From CAZAFM01 sp964484395 (GTDB taxonomy: Bacteria > Campylobacterota > Campylobacteria > Campylobacterales > CAZAFM01): a stretch of 8,287 nucleotides of DNA. The position numbers and the translations under genes were made by a program. The DNA lies in the NCBI GenBank assembly GCA_964484395.1, contig CAZAFM010000091.1, positions 1-8,287 on the forward strand. The letters are read 5' to 3'. The notes under the pieces were generated by a model. It worked only from the letters and a program-made list of their open reading frames with translations. It was not told where the DNA came from and did no database searches. Below are positions 1 to 6,277 of this stretch, piece by piece. Within the stretch, counting starts at the first letter, position 1. Each line of letters opens with the position of its first letter.

Positions 1-624
1 CATCAATGGAGACAGCCACTAAACTCCTGTTCTATGGGTATACAAAACATACAAGATGTACTAGATGACAAAGATGAGGTAAAAAAGAAGATAAGATTTT
101 CTGTAAATGAGCTATCTAAGCTATCAAACACCATATCGCGCCTCACAAATTTCTATGAAAAAGGCTCTAGTGAGATAATAGACATATCAAAAGCTCTAGT
201 ATTGACAGATGAACTAATTGGCGGTAGCCTAAAGTTATCAAAAGTAGATATAATAACAGAGGTAGATGATGACTTTGATTTCAAAATGCCAGCAGAGTTT
301 TGGGTTGAGATACTCTCAGGTATGATGCTAAATGTAAAAAATATATCATCAAAAAGGGATATTGAAGATGTTTTTGTTAAAATATCCGCAAGCAAAAAAG
401 AGGAGTATGAGATAGTACTTAGTGATAATGCAGGAGGGATTGAGAAATCACTTCTGCCACACAAGCTTTTTGAGCCCTATTCGACTACTGAATTTAAAAG
501 TCGCGACAAAGGATTAGGTCTATACTCCATATACAACATAGTAGTCTATCGGCTAAATGGAACTATAGATGCTCAAAACAGTGAAAATGGCGCAAAATTT
601 ACCATAAGGATACCCCATGAGTGA
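1..624 (+). CDS. Sensor histidine kinase, C-terminal part (5' end outside window)
   Basis: The frame is open from base 1 and begins HQWRQPLN, the phosphoacceptor box typical of Campylobacterota histidine kinases, so the first codon is the likely phosphorylated His. The ATG at 34 is internal, not a start. After a helical DHp stretch comes an HATPase_c domain: a degenerate N-box with Asn in MMLNVKN, the G1 box DNAGGI, the F-box FEPYST and the G2 box GLGLYS, ending NGAKFTIRIP as in this family. The protein should autophosphorylate on His and pass the phosphate to a receiver, most simply the one encoded by the next gene, whose start overlaps this stop by 8 bases. The input and membrane segments lie upstream and cannot be judged, so the signal is unknown. 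The N-box has NV where NA is usual, which may mean altered nucleotide binding; the glycine-rich boxes look functional. Confidence 0.9.
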   Translation, partial: HQWRQPLNSCSMGIQNIQDVLDDKDEVKKKIRFSVNELSKLSNTISRLTNFYEKGSSEIIDISKALVLTDELIGGSLKLSKVDIITEVDDDFDFKMPAEFWVEILSGMMLNVKNISSKRDIEDVFVKISASKKEEYEIVLSDNAGGIEKSLLPHKLFEPYSTTEFKSRDKGLGLYSIYNIVVYRLNGTIDAQNSENGAKFTIRIPHE

Positions 625-988
625 ACTAAATCTAACAGTCTTACTTGATAAAAGGGTTTTGTTTGTAGATGATGATGAAACCACAAGAGAAGTTATGAAT
701 AGTACTCTATCAAGAAGATTTAAAGAAGTTTACTTAGCAAAAAATGGTAAAGAAGGATTTGAGGTTTTTGAAGCCCAAAAGCCAGATATTGTCATAACAG
801 ATATAGAGATGCCTGTGATGAATGGGCTAAAACTACTAGAGAAGATAAAAGAGATTGAACCAACAAAGCCAGTAGTGGTAGTCACTGCCTTTTCGGATGA
901 AGCGCACAAAGCCTCAAAAGCTGATGCAATCATCATTAAGCCAGTAAATAGAAACAACCTCTTTACAGCCCTAGTAGATATGTGTTAG
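617..988 (+). CDS. Single-domain response regulator (CheY-like receiver)
   Basis: This 123-residue protein is one receiver domain and nothing else. Visible landmarks are the acidic pocket VDDD (residues 17-20), the phosphoacceptor Asp62 in TDIEMP, Thr90 in VVVVTAF and the conserved Lys108 in IIIKPV. All catalytic positions of the family are present, so it should accept phosphate from a kinase. There is no DNA-binding, GGDEF or other output domain, so it probably acts by protein-protein contact, as a phosphorelay intermediate, or as a sink for the kinase. AAGGA at 606-610 gives a good ribosome-binding site six bases before the ATG, and the 8-base overlap with the kinase gene implies translational coupling. 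Function beyond phosphotransfer cannot be read from the sequence. Confidence 0.9.
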   Translation: MSELNLTVLLDKRVLFVDDDETTREVMNSTLSRRFKEVYLAKNGKEGFEVFEAQKPDIVITDIEMPVMNGLKLLEKIKEIEPTKPVVVVTAFSDEAHKASKADAIIIKPVNRNNLFTALVDMC

Positions 989-1019
989 TAGATAAGCCTA
1001 GAGAGAATCTGCTTAACCT

Positions 1020-2375
1020 TTAGTGAGAGAAGGCTTTTTTCTCTTTTGTCTCTCTTTTTTCAAAGTACTCAACGCACTCTTTTATGTGCTCCAAAAGCAT
1101 CTCTGACATATCATAGTTAAAGCCCTCTCTTATCACAGCCCTTAGTACCTCTACATCTGTAGCATCTTCTGGCATTGTATAAGCTGGTACTTGCCATCCA
1201 TGCATTCTAAGTCTATCACTTATATCATAGACACTATAGCCCATCCCATCTACTAGCTTAAAAGCAAATACAGGTATAGCACTTCCATCACTCAGAAGCT
1301 CAAAGCATCCCATCTTCTCTATGCTTTTGGCTGTATGCTGAGCTATCTTACTAAGTGTACTCATAATATCTCTATAGCCCTCAAATCCAAGTCTTAAGAA
1401 GTTGTAGTACTGTCCTATTATCTGATTTCCAGGGCGAGAGAAATTCAGCGTGAAGGTTGGCATATCTCCACCTAGATAGTTTACATGAAAAACAAGCTCC
1501 TCTGGAAGCTCCTCTTTATCTCTCCACAAAACCCATCCGACACCCGGATACACAAGCCCATACTTATGACCTGATACATTTATGGATTTGACTTCTGAGA
1601 GTCTAAAGTCCCACTTTAGATGAGGATGGATAAAAGGCGCTACAAAACCACCACTTGCAGCATCTACATGAAGCGGTATATACCAGCTGTTTTTTTTATT
1701 TATCTTTTTTATGGTTTCATTTATCGCCTCTATTGGCTCAAACTCACCTGTAAAAGTTGTCCCAAGAATGGCTACTACACAGATAGTGTTTTCATCACAG
1801 ATCTCTTCAACCTCTTCTGGTGTGATGACATACTTTCCTTTTTTCATCTTTATGTACTTTGGCTCTACATCAAAGTAGCGACAAAACTTCTCCCAAACAA
1901 CTTGAACATTGCTTCCTAGAACAATATTTGGTCTTGTAGTGTCTTTGCCCTCTTTCTCACATCTCTGTCTCCATCTCCACTTACAAGCAAGCCCTGCAAG
2001 CATGACCGCTTCACTAGAGCCTATGGCTGACACTCCTACGCCCTCTTGTGGTGCATGAAAAAGATCTGAAATGATATTTACACATCTCTCCTCTATCTCA
2101 GCGGTCTGAGGATACTCATCTTTATCTATCATATTTTTTTCAAAAGACTCAGCCATAAGCTCTTTTGCCTCAGGCTCCATCCATGTGGTGACAAAAGTAG
2201 CTAGGTTTAGCTTTGCATTTCCATCAAGCATAAGCTCATCTCTTATGATACTAGCTGCCACATCTGGACTCATAGAGCTTTGTGCTAACCTATACTTCTC
2301 TACATCCTCACTCATACCTCTTCTTGCATACATCGGCTTTAGGGCGTCATTTTTCTCTCTTAGTTTTGCTAGCAT
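1020..2375 (-). CDS. gadB: Glutamate decarboxylase (PLP-dependent)
   Basis: This enzyme decarboxylates L-glutamate to GABA in the cytoplasm, consuming a proton, and is classically part of acid resistance. At 451 residues it is close to the 466 of Escherichia coli GadB and collinear with it: IRDELMLDGNAKLNLATF (44-61), IGSSEA (118-123), HVDAASGG (236-243, Asp238 contacting the PLP ring nitrogen), INVSGHKYG with Lys271 as Schiff-base lysine, YLGG (300-303), NFSRP (311-315), QYYNFLRLG (322-330) and RGWQVPAY-like HGWQVPAY (392-399). The E. coli N-terminal extension is shortened. The chain ends KKAFSH, with a terminal His comparable to the penultimate His of E. coli GadB. AAGGAG lies eight bases before the ATG. 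It follows argJ by 21 bases. No glutamate/GABA antiporter gene (gadC) is in the window, so acid resistance is not established. Confidence 0.93.
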   Translation of the reverse strand: MLAKLREKNDALKPMYARRGMSEDVEKYRLAQSSMSPDVAASIIRDELMLDGNAKLNLATFVTTWMEPEAKELMAESFEKNMIDKDEYPQTAEIEERCVNIISDLFHAPQEGVGVSAIGSSEAVMLAGLACKWRWRQRCEKEGKDTTRPNIVLGSNVQVVWEKFCRYFDVEPKYIKMKKGKYVITPEEVEEICDENTICVVAILGTTFTGEFEPIEAINETIKKINKKNSWYIPLHVDAASGGFVAPFIHPHLKWDFRLSEVKSINVSGHKYGLVYPGVGWVLWRDKEELPEELVFHVNYLGGDMPTFTLNFSRPGNQIIGQYYNFLRLGFEGYRDIMSTLSKIAQHTAKSIEKMGCFELLSDGSAIPVFAFKLVDGMGYSVYDISDRLRMHGWQVPAYTMPEDATDVEVLRAVIREGFNYDMSEMLLEHIKECVEYFEKRETKEKKAFSH

Positions 2376-2396
2376 CTACTTTTCTCCTTTGTTGGT

Positions 2397-3584
2397 TTAT
2401 GTCCTATAATCAGCATTTATCTTCACATGCTCATATCCCAAGTCACATCCATAAGCACTAAACTCACCTTCATCTACTCCTAGGTCACATATGATTTTTA
2501 GACTATCTTTTTTTAGAGCAAAGGCGGCTTTTTCTTCTATCTCTTCGGTAAAAAGTATCTCCCCTCTATCATAAACACAGACTTCATCAAACCATATACT
2601 AAGCCTCTCTTCATAGCACTCTACTCCACTTGAGCCTATGGTGCTTGCTATCCTTCCCCAGTTTGGGTCTTCTCCAAATAGAGCGGTTTTTACTAGAAGT
2701 GAGTTTGATAGAGCTTTTGCAGCCTTTTTGGCTTCATCTTTGTCTTTTGCTCCTTTTACACTAAAAAGAGCGACCTTTTTAGCGCCCTCTCCATCTTTTA
2801 CTATATCAATTGCTAGCTTTTGCATCACAATTCTTAGAGCCTCTTTGAAAGCATCTCTATCATAGACGCCACTCTTACTGTTTGCAGCCAAAAATACACT
2901 ATCATTTGTAGAGGTATCTCCATCTACACTTATGGCATTAAAGCTCTCCTCGCTACACTCTAAAAGAAGAGGTTTTATATCACCTCTTGGTACATCAGCA
3001 TCTGTTGTTATGAAGCATAGCATGGTCGCTAGGCTTGGTTCTATCATGCCAGCTCCCTTTGCCATAGCTCCTATGTTAAAGCTTCCTTTTCCATCTACTT
3101 CTACTCTCAGAGCAATCTCTTTTGGGTAGCTATCTGTAGTCATTATAGCTTCAGCTGCTGCTTTTGGATTTTTTACTTCTAGATCAAAAAGTCCTGCACT
3201 ATGTTGGAGTTTTTGAATTGGAAGTCTTACACCTATGACACCTGTTGAGCTCATTATAGGATTGTATATCCTTGGATGCTTCTGCTTGAGTTCATTTAGG
3301 AGGTTTTCTATATCATCAAGTCCCTTATCACCAGTCATTGCATTTGCATTTTTTGCATTTAGAAGAAAAAAGTTACTCTCAATTATCTCGTTTTTTAAAA
3401 AATGTCTTAGAGGCGCAGCTTTGAAGCGGTTATCTGTAAAAACAGCATCAACTCTAAAGAGCTCATCTGAGTAGATAAATGCGATATCAGGCTTTCCATC
3501 AGGCTTTAAGCCAGCACTTCTAGCATCTGCATAGAAGCCTTCACTTGCGCAAACACCGCCTTGAATGGGTAAGATATTAAACAT
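2397..3584 (-). CDS. argJ: Bifunctional glutamate N-acetyltransferase/amino-acid N-acetyltransferase
   Basis: ArgJ moves the acetyl group from N-acetylornithine to glutamate, releasing ornithine and closing the acetyl cycle of arginine synthesis; some members also use acetyl-CoA. The 395 residues match the family length. Seen in order: the oxyanion-hole motif STGVIG (113-118), KGAGMIEPSLATML (176-189) where Thr187 is the predicted self-cleavage site and nucleophile, SVDGDTSTND (219-228), KTALFGEDPNWGRI (299-312) and the typical C-terminus VKINADYRT. The precursor should cleave itself before Thr187 into alpha and beta chains. AGGAG sits about seven bases before the ATG, and this start overlaps the end of the potassium channel gene by 8 bases. 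Whether it is mono- or bifunctional cannot be decided here. Its product and substrate glutamate is also the substrate of the downstream decarboxylase. Confidence 0.95.
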   Translation of the reverse strand: MFNILPIQGGVCASEGFYADARSAGLKPDGKPDIAFIYSDELFRVDAVFTDNRFKAAPLRHFLKNEIIESNFFLLNAKNANAMTGDKGLDDIENLLNELKQKHPRIYNPIMSSTGVIGVRLPIQKLQHSAGLFDLEVKNPKAAAEAIMTTDSYPKEIALRVEVDGKGSFNIGAMAKGAGMIEPSLATMLCFITTDADVPRGDIKPLLLECSEESFNAISVDGDTSTNDSVFLAANSKSGVYDRDAFKEALRIVMQKLAIDIVKDGEGAKKVALFSVKGAKDKDEAKKAAKALSNSLLVKTALFGEDPNWGRIASTIGSSGVECYEERLSIWFDEVCVYDRGEILFTEEIEEKAAFALKKDSLKIICDLGVDEGEFSAYGCDLGYEHVKINADYRT

Positions 3585-4710
3585 ATTTTAACTCCTGTGG
3601 TTTTTCTCTTTTTAAGATTATGCTTTTTGTTAGTTTGATATTTTGCGAAGTTCCTATTACTAGTAAGTTACACTCACTTGTTACTAGTGTATCACCTCTT
3701 GGCATAGGTATGAACTTTCCATCTTTTTGAGTTACCCCTACAATACTTACACTTGCTATATCTCTTATGTGTGTCTCCTTTAAGCGCTTTAGTACCATCC
3801 AGCTATACTTTGGCACATATAGCTCTTCTAGGTCTAGTGGGGTGTCTTTTTTGTAGACGAATTTCTCTAGGAGGTTCTCCATATCTGGGCGAACTGCCAT
3901 CGCACTTACCCTCTGGCTCATAAGCTTTGTAGGGGAGATAACACTATCTGCACCTAGTTTTTTTAGCTTCTCTATGTCATTTTGGTTTTCAGCAGTGCTT
4001 ATAATGTAGTAGGGTTGTCTTTGAAGCTCTTTTTCATATAGTCTCACTGAGCTTATCTGAGCTATATTATCAGCTATGTTTTTTGAAAAGGTAATAACAC
4101 CTTTTGCAGCTGAGAGATGAGCTTTTAGCATCGCTGTTTGGGTATGTGGTTCTTCGTTTATGTAGTATGGATATTTGTACTTTTGTGCTATCTCTTCAAA
4201 ACCCTCATTGGGATCAATGACTGCAAAAGGGATGTGGTTTTCTCGAAGCTCTCGAGATAGCTCGATAGTGTACTCATTGTGATAGCAGATGACAAAATGG
4301 TTTTTGAGCCTTGCGATTTTATAAAGCATCTTTCTCTCCTTTAGTAGCTTAAACAGTGTACCTCGGTTTACAACCTCAAGCAGTATCCCTATAGAAAATG
4401 TAAAAACAACAAACCCTGTAATAATAAGAGTAGTGGTAAAAACTATAGCCCAGTCACTAAAGCTCTCTTCTCTAAGTGAGCCAAATCCAGTAGTAGAAAA
4501 TGTATATGCAGTCTGAAAAACCGCCTCCATTATGGAGTAGTCTTCTATATATATGTAGCCAAGTGTACCTACTAGCATGACTAGCTGAAGCAGAATAAAT
4601 GGAAGTCTAAAAGGCTTTAGTTGCTCATATATTTCTGAGGAAATGCTAACTTCTGGTTTTTTTGCTGTTTCCCAGTGGAGAAACTTTTTAATCCTCTCTT
4701 TTAAAGTCAC
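3577..4710 (-). CDS. Two-helix potassium channel with RCK (TrkA-like) regulatory domain
   Basis: An inner-membrane K+ channel of 377 residues: a cytoplasmic N-terminus, TM1 about 36-55, pore helix about 60-72, selectivity filter TTGFG (73-77), TM2 about 88-112, then a cytoplasmic RCK_N domain (about 137-255) and an RCK_C domain (about 285-365, ending in the GDTLVTSECNLLVIGT strand pair). The filter departs from the usual TVGYGD: Thr replaces Val, Phe replaces Tyr, and Ser follows where Asp is common. The Rossmann loop reads ICYHNEYT where a GxGxxG would be expected, though the acidic end of strand 2 (AVIDPNEG) is kept. The start is GTG at 4710: an in-frame stop lies four codons upstream, AAGG is seven bases before it, and the nearby ATG at 4713-4715 is out of frame. 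The gene order after rpmB matches the H. pylori kchA locus (HP0490). Confidence 0.88.
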   Translation of the reverse strand: MTLKERIKKFLHWETAKKPEVSISSEIYEQLKPFRLPFILLQLVMLVGTLGYIYIEDYSIMEAVFQTAYTFSTTGFGSLREESFSDWAIVFTTTLIITGFVVFTFSIGILLEVVNRGTLFKLLKERKMLYKIARLKNHFVICYHNEYTIELSRELRENHIPFAVIDPNEGFEEIAQKYKYPYYINEEPHTQTAMLKAHLSAAKGVITFSKNIADNIAQISSVRLYEKELQRQPYYIISTAENQNDIEKLKKLGADSVISPTKLMSQRVSAMAVRPDMENLLEKFVYKKDTPLDLEELYVPKYSWMVLKRLKETHIRDIASVSIVGVTQKDGKFIPMPRGDTLVTSECNLLVIGTSQNIKLTKSIILKREKPQELKYV

Positions 4711-4814
4711 ACCATGACCTTAAGCATAGACAAACCTTTTATTTATTTGGGGTTAAGGATATTAACAGAGGGAACCAAAATACTCTCTTAAAAGCTATAA
4801 GGAGATAGAGACAA

Positions 4815-4836
4815 CCCGCCTTTGTGCATGGGCGGG
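4815..4836 (-). terminator. GC-rich hairpin after rpmB, possible terminator or attenuator
   Basis: On the minus strand CCCGCC and GGCGGG form a perfect 6-bp all-GC stem with a 10-base loop, 15 bases past the rpmB stop. It stands out in AT-rich surroundings. The following run (TTGTCTCTATCTCC) is only moderately T-rich, so termination may be partial, letting some rpmB transcripts reach the channel-argJ-gadB genes. Confidence 0.55.
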
Positions 4837-4850
4837 AAAAAGGAGTGAAA

Positions 4851-5039
4851 TTAAGCTTCTTTTCTCATAGATCTAAGAGTTGAAGCCGCTACTTTGATTC
4901 TTTTTACTGTGCCATCTTCTAGAGTTACTTTTACTCTTCTTAGATTAGGTAGCTGTCTCTTTTTTGTTTTGTTGTGCGCATGGCTTATGTTAAACCCAGT
5001 CATAGGACCTTTGCCACTTCTTTGACATCTTCTAGCCAT
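4851..5039 (-). CDS. rpmB: 50S ribosomal protein L28
   Basis: The 62-residue product is the large-subunit ribosomal protein bL28. It shows the family pattern MARRCQ-SGKGPMTG-N-SHA-NKTKR-, followed by LPNLRRVKV and KRIKVAASTLRSM. It is the short form, without the C-terminal extension of the E. coli protein, and is highly basic as expected for an rRNA-binding protein. One Cys (residue 5) is present and no paired CxxC, so it is not a clear zinc-ribbon form. AAAAGG lies six to seven bases before the ATG. The upstream neighbour is divergent, so the gene is first in its unit, with the hairpin at 4815-4836 behind it. Confidence 0.96.
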   Translation of the reverse strand: MARRCQRSGKGPMTGFNISHAHNKTKKRQLPNLRRVKVTLEDGTVKRIKVAASTLRSMRKEA

Positions 5040-5111
5040 AATAAACCTTTTGTAAAATTTGGATGGAAGGATACTAAATCAAACCATAAGAGTAGCTTAA
5101 ACACTAAAGGA

Positions 5112-5117
5112 TATAAT
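5112..5117 (+). promoter_or_regulatory. -10 element TATAAT upstream of the first small membrane protein gene
   Basis: A perfect TATAAT lies 22 bases before the ATG at 5140, which predicts a 5' leader of about 16 bases. No convincing -35 was seen, which is common for sigma-70 promoters in this phylum. The overlapping minus-strand hexamer TATTAT (5113-5118) could serve rpmB, so this may be a bidirectional promoter; for rpmB that would mean a leader of about 70 bases. The ribosome-binding site of the plus-strand gene is weak (GTGAGA). Confidence 0.55.
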
Positions 5118-5139
5118 ATCAAGAAACAAGTGAGAAAAT

Positions 5140-5526
5140 ATGCAAGATAGATCAAATGAGATAGAAGTTGAGATAGTAGAAGAGGGCATACAGAGGGATA
5201 AAACACTACTCCTTATCCTCTACATAATGATGCTAATTGGCTCTATCATTCCCTCAATGACATGGATACTAGGTATACCACTACTAGGGCTAATAGCAGT
5301 TATTATAGCCTACATCAAAAAAGATGATGCAGAAAACTCACTCTCAGCAAGCCACTTTCAAAACATCATCACTGTTTTTTGGGTAAACCTTATCTTTGGC
5401 TTCATAGGCTTCATAACCACCGTTATACTCATAGGATGGCTTATCTTGGTGGTGCTTTTTATCTGGACTATGGTTAGACTTCTTAAAGGTATACTGAGAG
5501 TAAATGATGGCAGGGCGTATGTGTAG
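5140..5526 (+). CDS. Small four-helix membrane protein, DUF4870-like (copy 1)
   Basis: A 128-residue protein of unknown function. An acidic N-terminal tail of about 20 residues (VEIVEEG) is followed by hydrophobic stretches at about 22-40, 42-59, 77-95 and 96-114. Between the second and third lies a conserved polar loop, YIKKDDAENSLSASHF (58-73), and the end is basic, VRLLKGILRVNDGRAY (112-127). The pattern of a short loop with Ser-His, an aromatic third helix and a C-terminal K-G-x-x-x-x-N-D-G motif resembles uncharacterised bacterial membrane proteins of the DUF4870 type; I recognise this by pattern only. A full paralogue lies at 7737-8087 and a truncated one at 6278-6379. It is divergent from rpmB and probably transcribed alone. 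No catalytic residues or export signal are evident. Confidence 0.85.
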   Translation: MQDRSNEIEVEIVEEGIQRDKTLLLILYIMMLIGSIIPSMTWILGIPLLGLIAVIIAYIKKDDAENSLSASHFQNIITVFWVNLIFGFIGFITTVILIGWLILVVLFIWTMVRLLKGILRVNDGRAYV

Positions 5527-5530
5527 ACTC

Positions 5531-5565
5531 TTGCCTTTCACTGCATTTTAACTATGATAAGGCAA
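5531..5565 (+). terminator. Weak hairpin after the first small membrane protein gene
   Basis: TTGCCTT and AAGGCAA form a perfect 7-bp stem beginning four bases after the stop codon, with a long 21-base loop. No T-run follows, so it is only a weak terminator candidate and might instead protect the 3' end. Confidence 0.3.
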
Positions 5566-5645
5566 TGAGAAAGAAATATCCAAAACACAATAGAAATTTA
5601 ACAAATAAAGAAAACAATGTATTAAAAAGAAAGTGCTTTAAATTT

Positions 5646-5654
5646 TGATACAAT
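5646..5654 (+). promoter_or_regulatory. Extended -10 promoter of the toxin-antitoxin locus
   Basis: TG-A-TACAAT is an extended -10 element 28 bases before the antitoxin ATG, so transcription should begin near 5661. The -35 region is only A-rich. GGAG at 5673-5676, seven bases before the ATG, gives a good ribosome-binding site. Confidence 0.5.
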
Positions 5655-5665
5655 ATATCTATATT
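5652..5665. promoter_or_regulatory. Palindromic candidate operator at the toxin-antitoxin promoter
   Basis: AATATA-TC-TATATT is a perfect 6-bp inverted repeat overlapping the 3' end of the -10 hexamer and the expected transcription start. Type II toxin-antitoxin operons are usually repressed by their antitoxin at such a site. The all-AT arms in an AT-rich region keep confidence modest. Confidence 0.4.
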
Positions 5666-5682
5666 AGCAACTGGAGTATAAT

Positions 5683-5949
5683 ATGCAGACTTTAGCAGTG
5701 CAGGTAGAGGATAACTTTATAGATAGCTTTATGGACTATATCAGAAGCCATAAAGAGAGCATCACTGTTGCAAATGATGACAAGCTCCAAGATGACCCTT
5801 TTTTCTTTCATCGTCAAGAAAAGCTACGCCAAATCAGAGAAGAAGTGCACAATGGCAAGATGAAGCTTCTGACACAAGAAGAATCAGACAAAGAGATTGA
5901 TGAGTTTTTGGATAGTCTAGAAAAAGCTAATGAAAATTCTAAAAACTGA
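5683..5949 (+). CDS. Antitoxin of a type II (RelE/ParE-family) toxin-antitoxin pair
   Basis: An 88-residue acidic protein. The N-terminus (TLAVQVEDNFIDSFMDYIRS, 3-22) could form the short strand and helix of a DNA-binding dimerisation domain; the middle (FFFHRQEKLRQIREEVHNGK, 41-60) is amphipathic and helical; the end (EESDKEIDEFLDSLEKANENSKN) is charged and likely disordered until bound to a toxin. This layout, together with a RelE/ParE-like reading frame starting inside its 3' end with a 20-base overlap, is the reason for the call; no catalytic motif exists. It would normally neutralise the toxin and repress its own operon, with the palindrome at 5652-5665 as a possible site. Since the toxin frame is broken, it may now be an orphan. 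It could also protect against related toxins encoded elsewhere, but that is speculation. Confidence 0.68.
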   Translation: MQTLAVQVEDNFIDSFMDYIRSHKESITVANDDKLQDDPFFFHRQEKLRQIREEVHNGKMKLLTQEESDKEIDEFLDSLEKANENSKN

Positions 5950-6214
5950 AGGCTTTCAAAAAGAGTTAAAAGCTATTTTAGTCTACATTGCTCAAGACAA
6001 AATCGGTGCAAGTAGAAATTTTAGAGCAGATCTAAATGCCCATATTGCCAAGCTATCTGATTTTCCCTATAAATACAAAAAGTCTATATACTTCGATAGC
6101 TAGAATATAAGAGATATGACTTTCAAAAAGCACACCATAATCTATGAAATAGATTTAAAAGAAAAAACAATTTTTATATTGAGTATATTTAAACAAAACA
6201 AACCACCCTCATAG
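5930..6214 (+). pseudogene. RelE/ParE-family toxin, interrupted by an in-frame amber codon
   Basis: From the ATG at 5930 the frame reads MKILKTEGFQKEL, then VYIAQDKIGASRNFRADLNAHI and KLSDFPYKYKKSIYFDS, where TAG (6101-6103) falls at codon 58. It resumes in the same frame with NIRDMTFKKHTIIYEIDLKEKTIFILSIF and stops at 6212-6214, 94 codons in all, the usual size for a RelE/ParE toxin. Family members carry YRKSIYF--ENIRD at this place, so the TAG probably replaced a Glu codon (GAG to TAG is one change). The first fragment of 57 residues lacks the C-terminal strands that bear the active region in this fold, so the product should be inactive. Everything after the amber codon still looks like protein, which points to a recent mutation or a sequencing error. 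The start overlaps the antitoxin gene by 20 bases, implying coupled translation. Confidence 0.78.
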
Positions 6215-6277
6215 ATTTTGATGGGCTTTGGCTATCTTGATAATTGAAAAATTTTCAAGGTTAAGGACACCTCCTAG
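6215..6277. other. Non-coding stretch with two short inverted repeats next to the gene remnant
   Basis: No gene was found here. TTGAAAA-A-TTTTCAA (6244-6258) is a perfect 7-bp inverted repeat with a single central base. Close behind is an unusually GC-rich patch (about 6265-6284) containing the imperfect palindrome CACCTCCTAGGGGTG (6268-6282), which could form a 6-bp hairpin with one G-T pair. Homology to the small membrane protein genes starts abruptly at 6278, inside this patch, so it may mark a recombination or insertion breakpoint. Confidence 0.4.

Noticed and set aside
34..36. ATG as start of a 196-residue kinase-like protein
   Set aside because: The same frame is open to base 1 and encodes HQWRQPLN, the kinase phosphoacceptor box, so the gene begins before the window.
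153..464. Open minus-strand frame of 103 residues
   Set aside because: It is a shadow of the histidine kinase: low complexity, rich in Ser and Ile, no ribosome-binding site. Similar antisense frames over argJ, gadB, the channel and the ATPase were rejected for the same reason.
1026..1047. Hairpin AGAGAA/TTCTCT followed by a short T-run, possible terminator
   Set aside because: Only two GC pairs in six, and it lies within the last codons of gadB; weak enough to be chance. The TAAGC/GCTTA pair at 993-1015 is weaker still.
4713..4715. ATG as start of the potassium channel gene
   Set aside because: It is out of frame with the channel; the in-frame GTG at 4710 is the first start after an in-frame stop.
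4751..4759. GGTTAAGGA repeated at 6259-6267
   Set aside because: A nine-base match is expected many times by chance in a window of this size, and the flanks do not match.
5000..5206. Hydrophobic minus-strand frame spanning the rpmB start
   Set aside because: It overlaps rpmB and copy 1 of the membrane protein gene, and its hydrophobicity comes from reading the complementary strand; no family resemblance.
5930..6214. Recoding of the amber codon (readthrough or unusual amino acid)
   Set aside because: TAG is used as an ordinary stop for neighbouring copy 1, and no recoding signal was recognised; a nonsense mutation is simpler.
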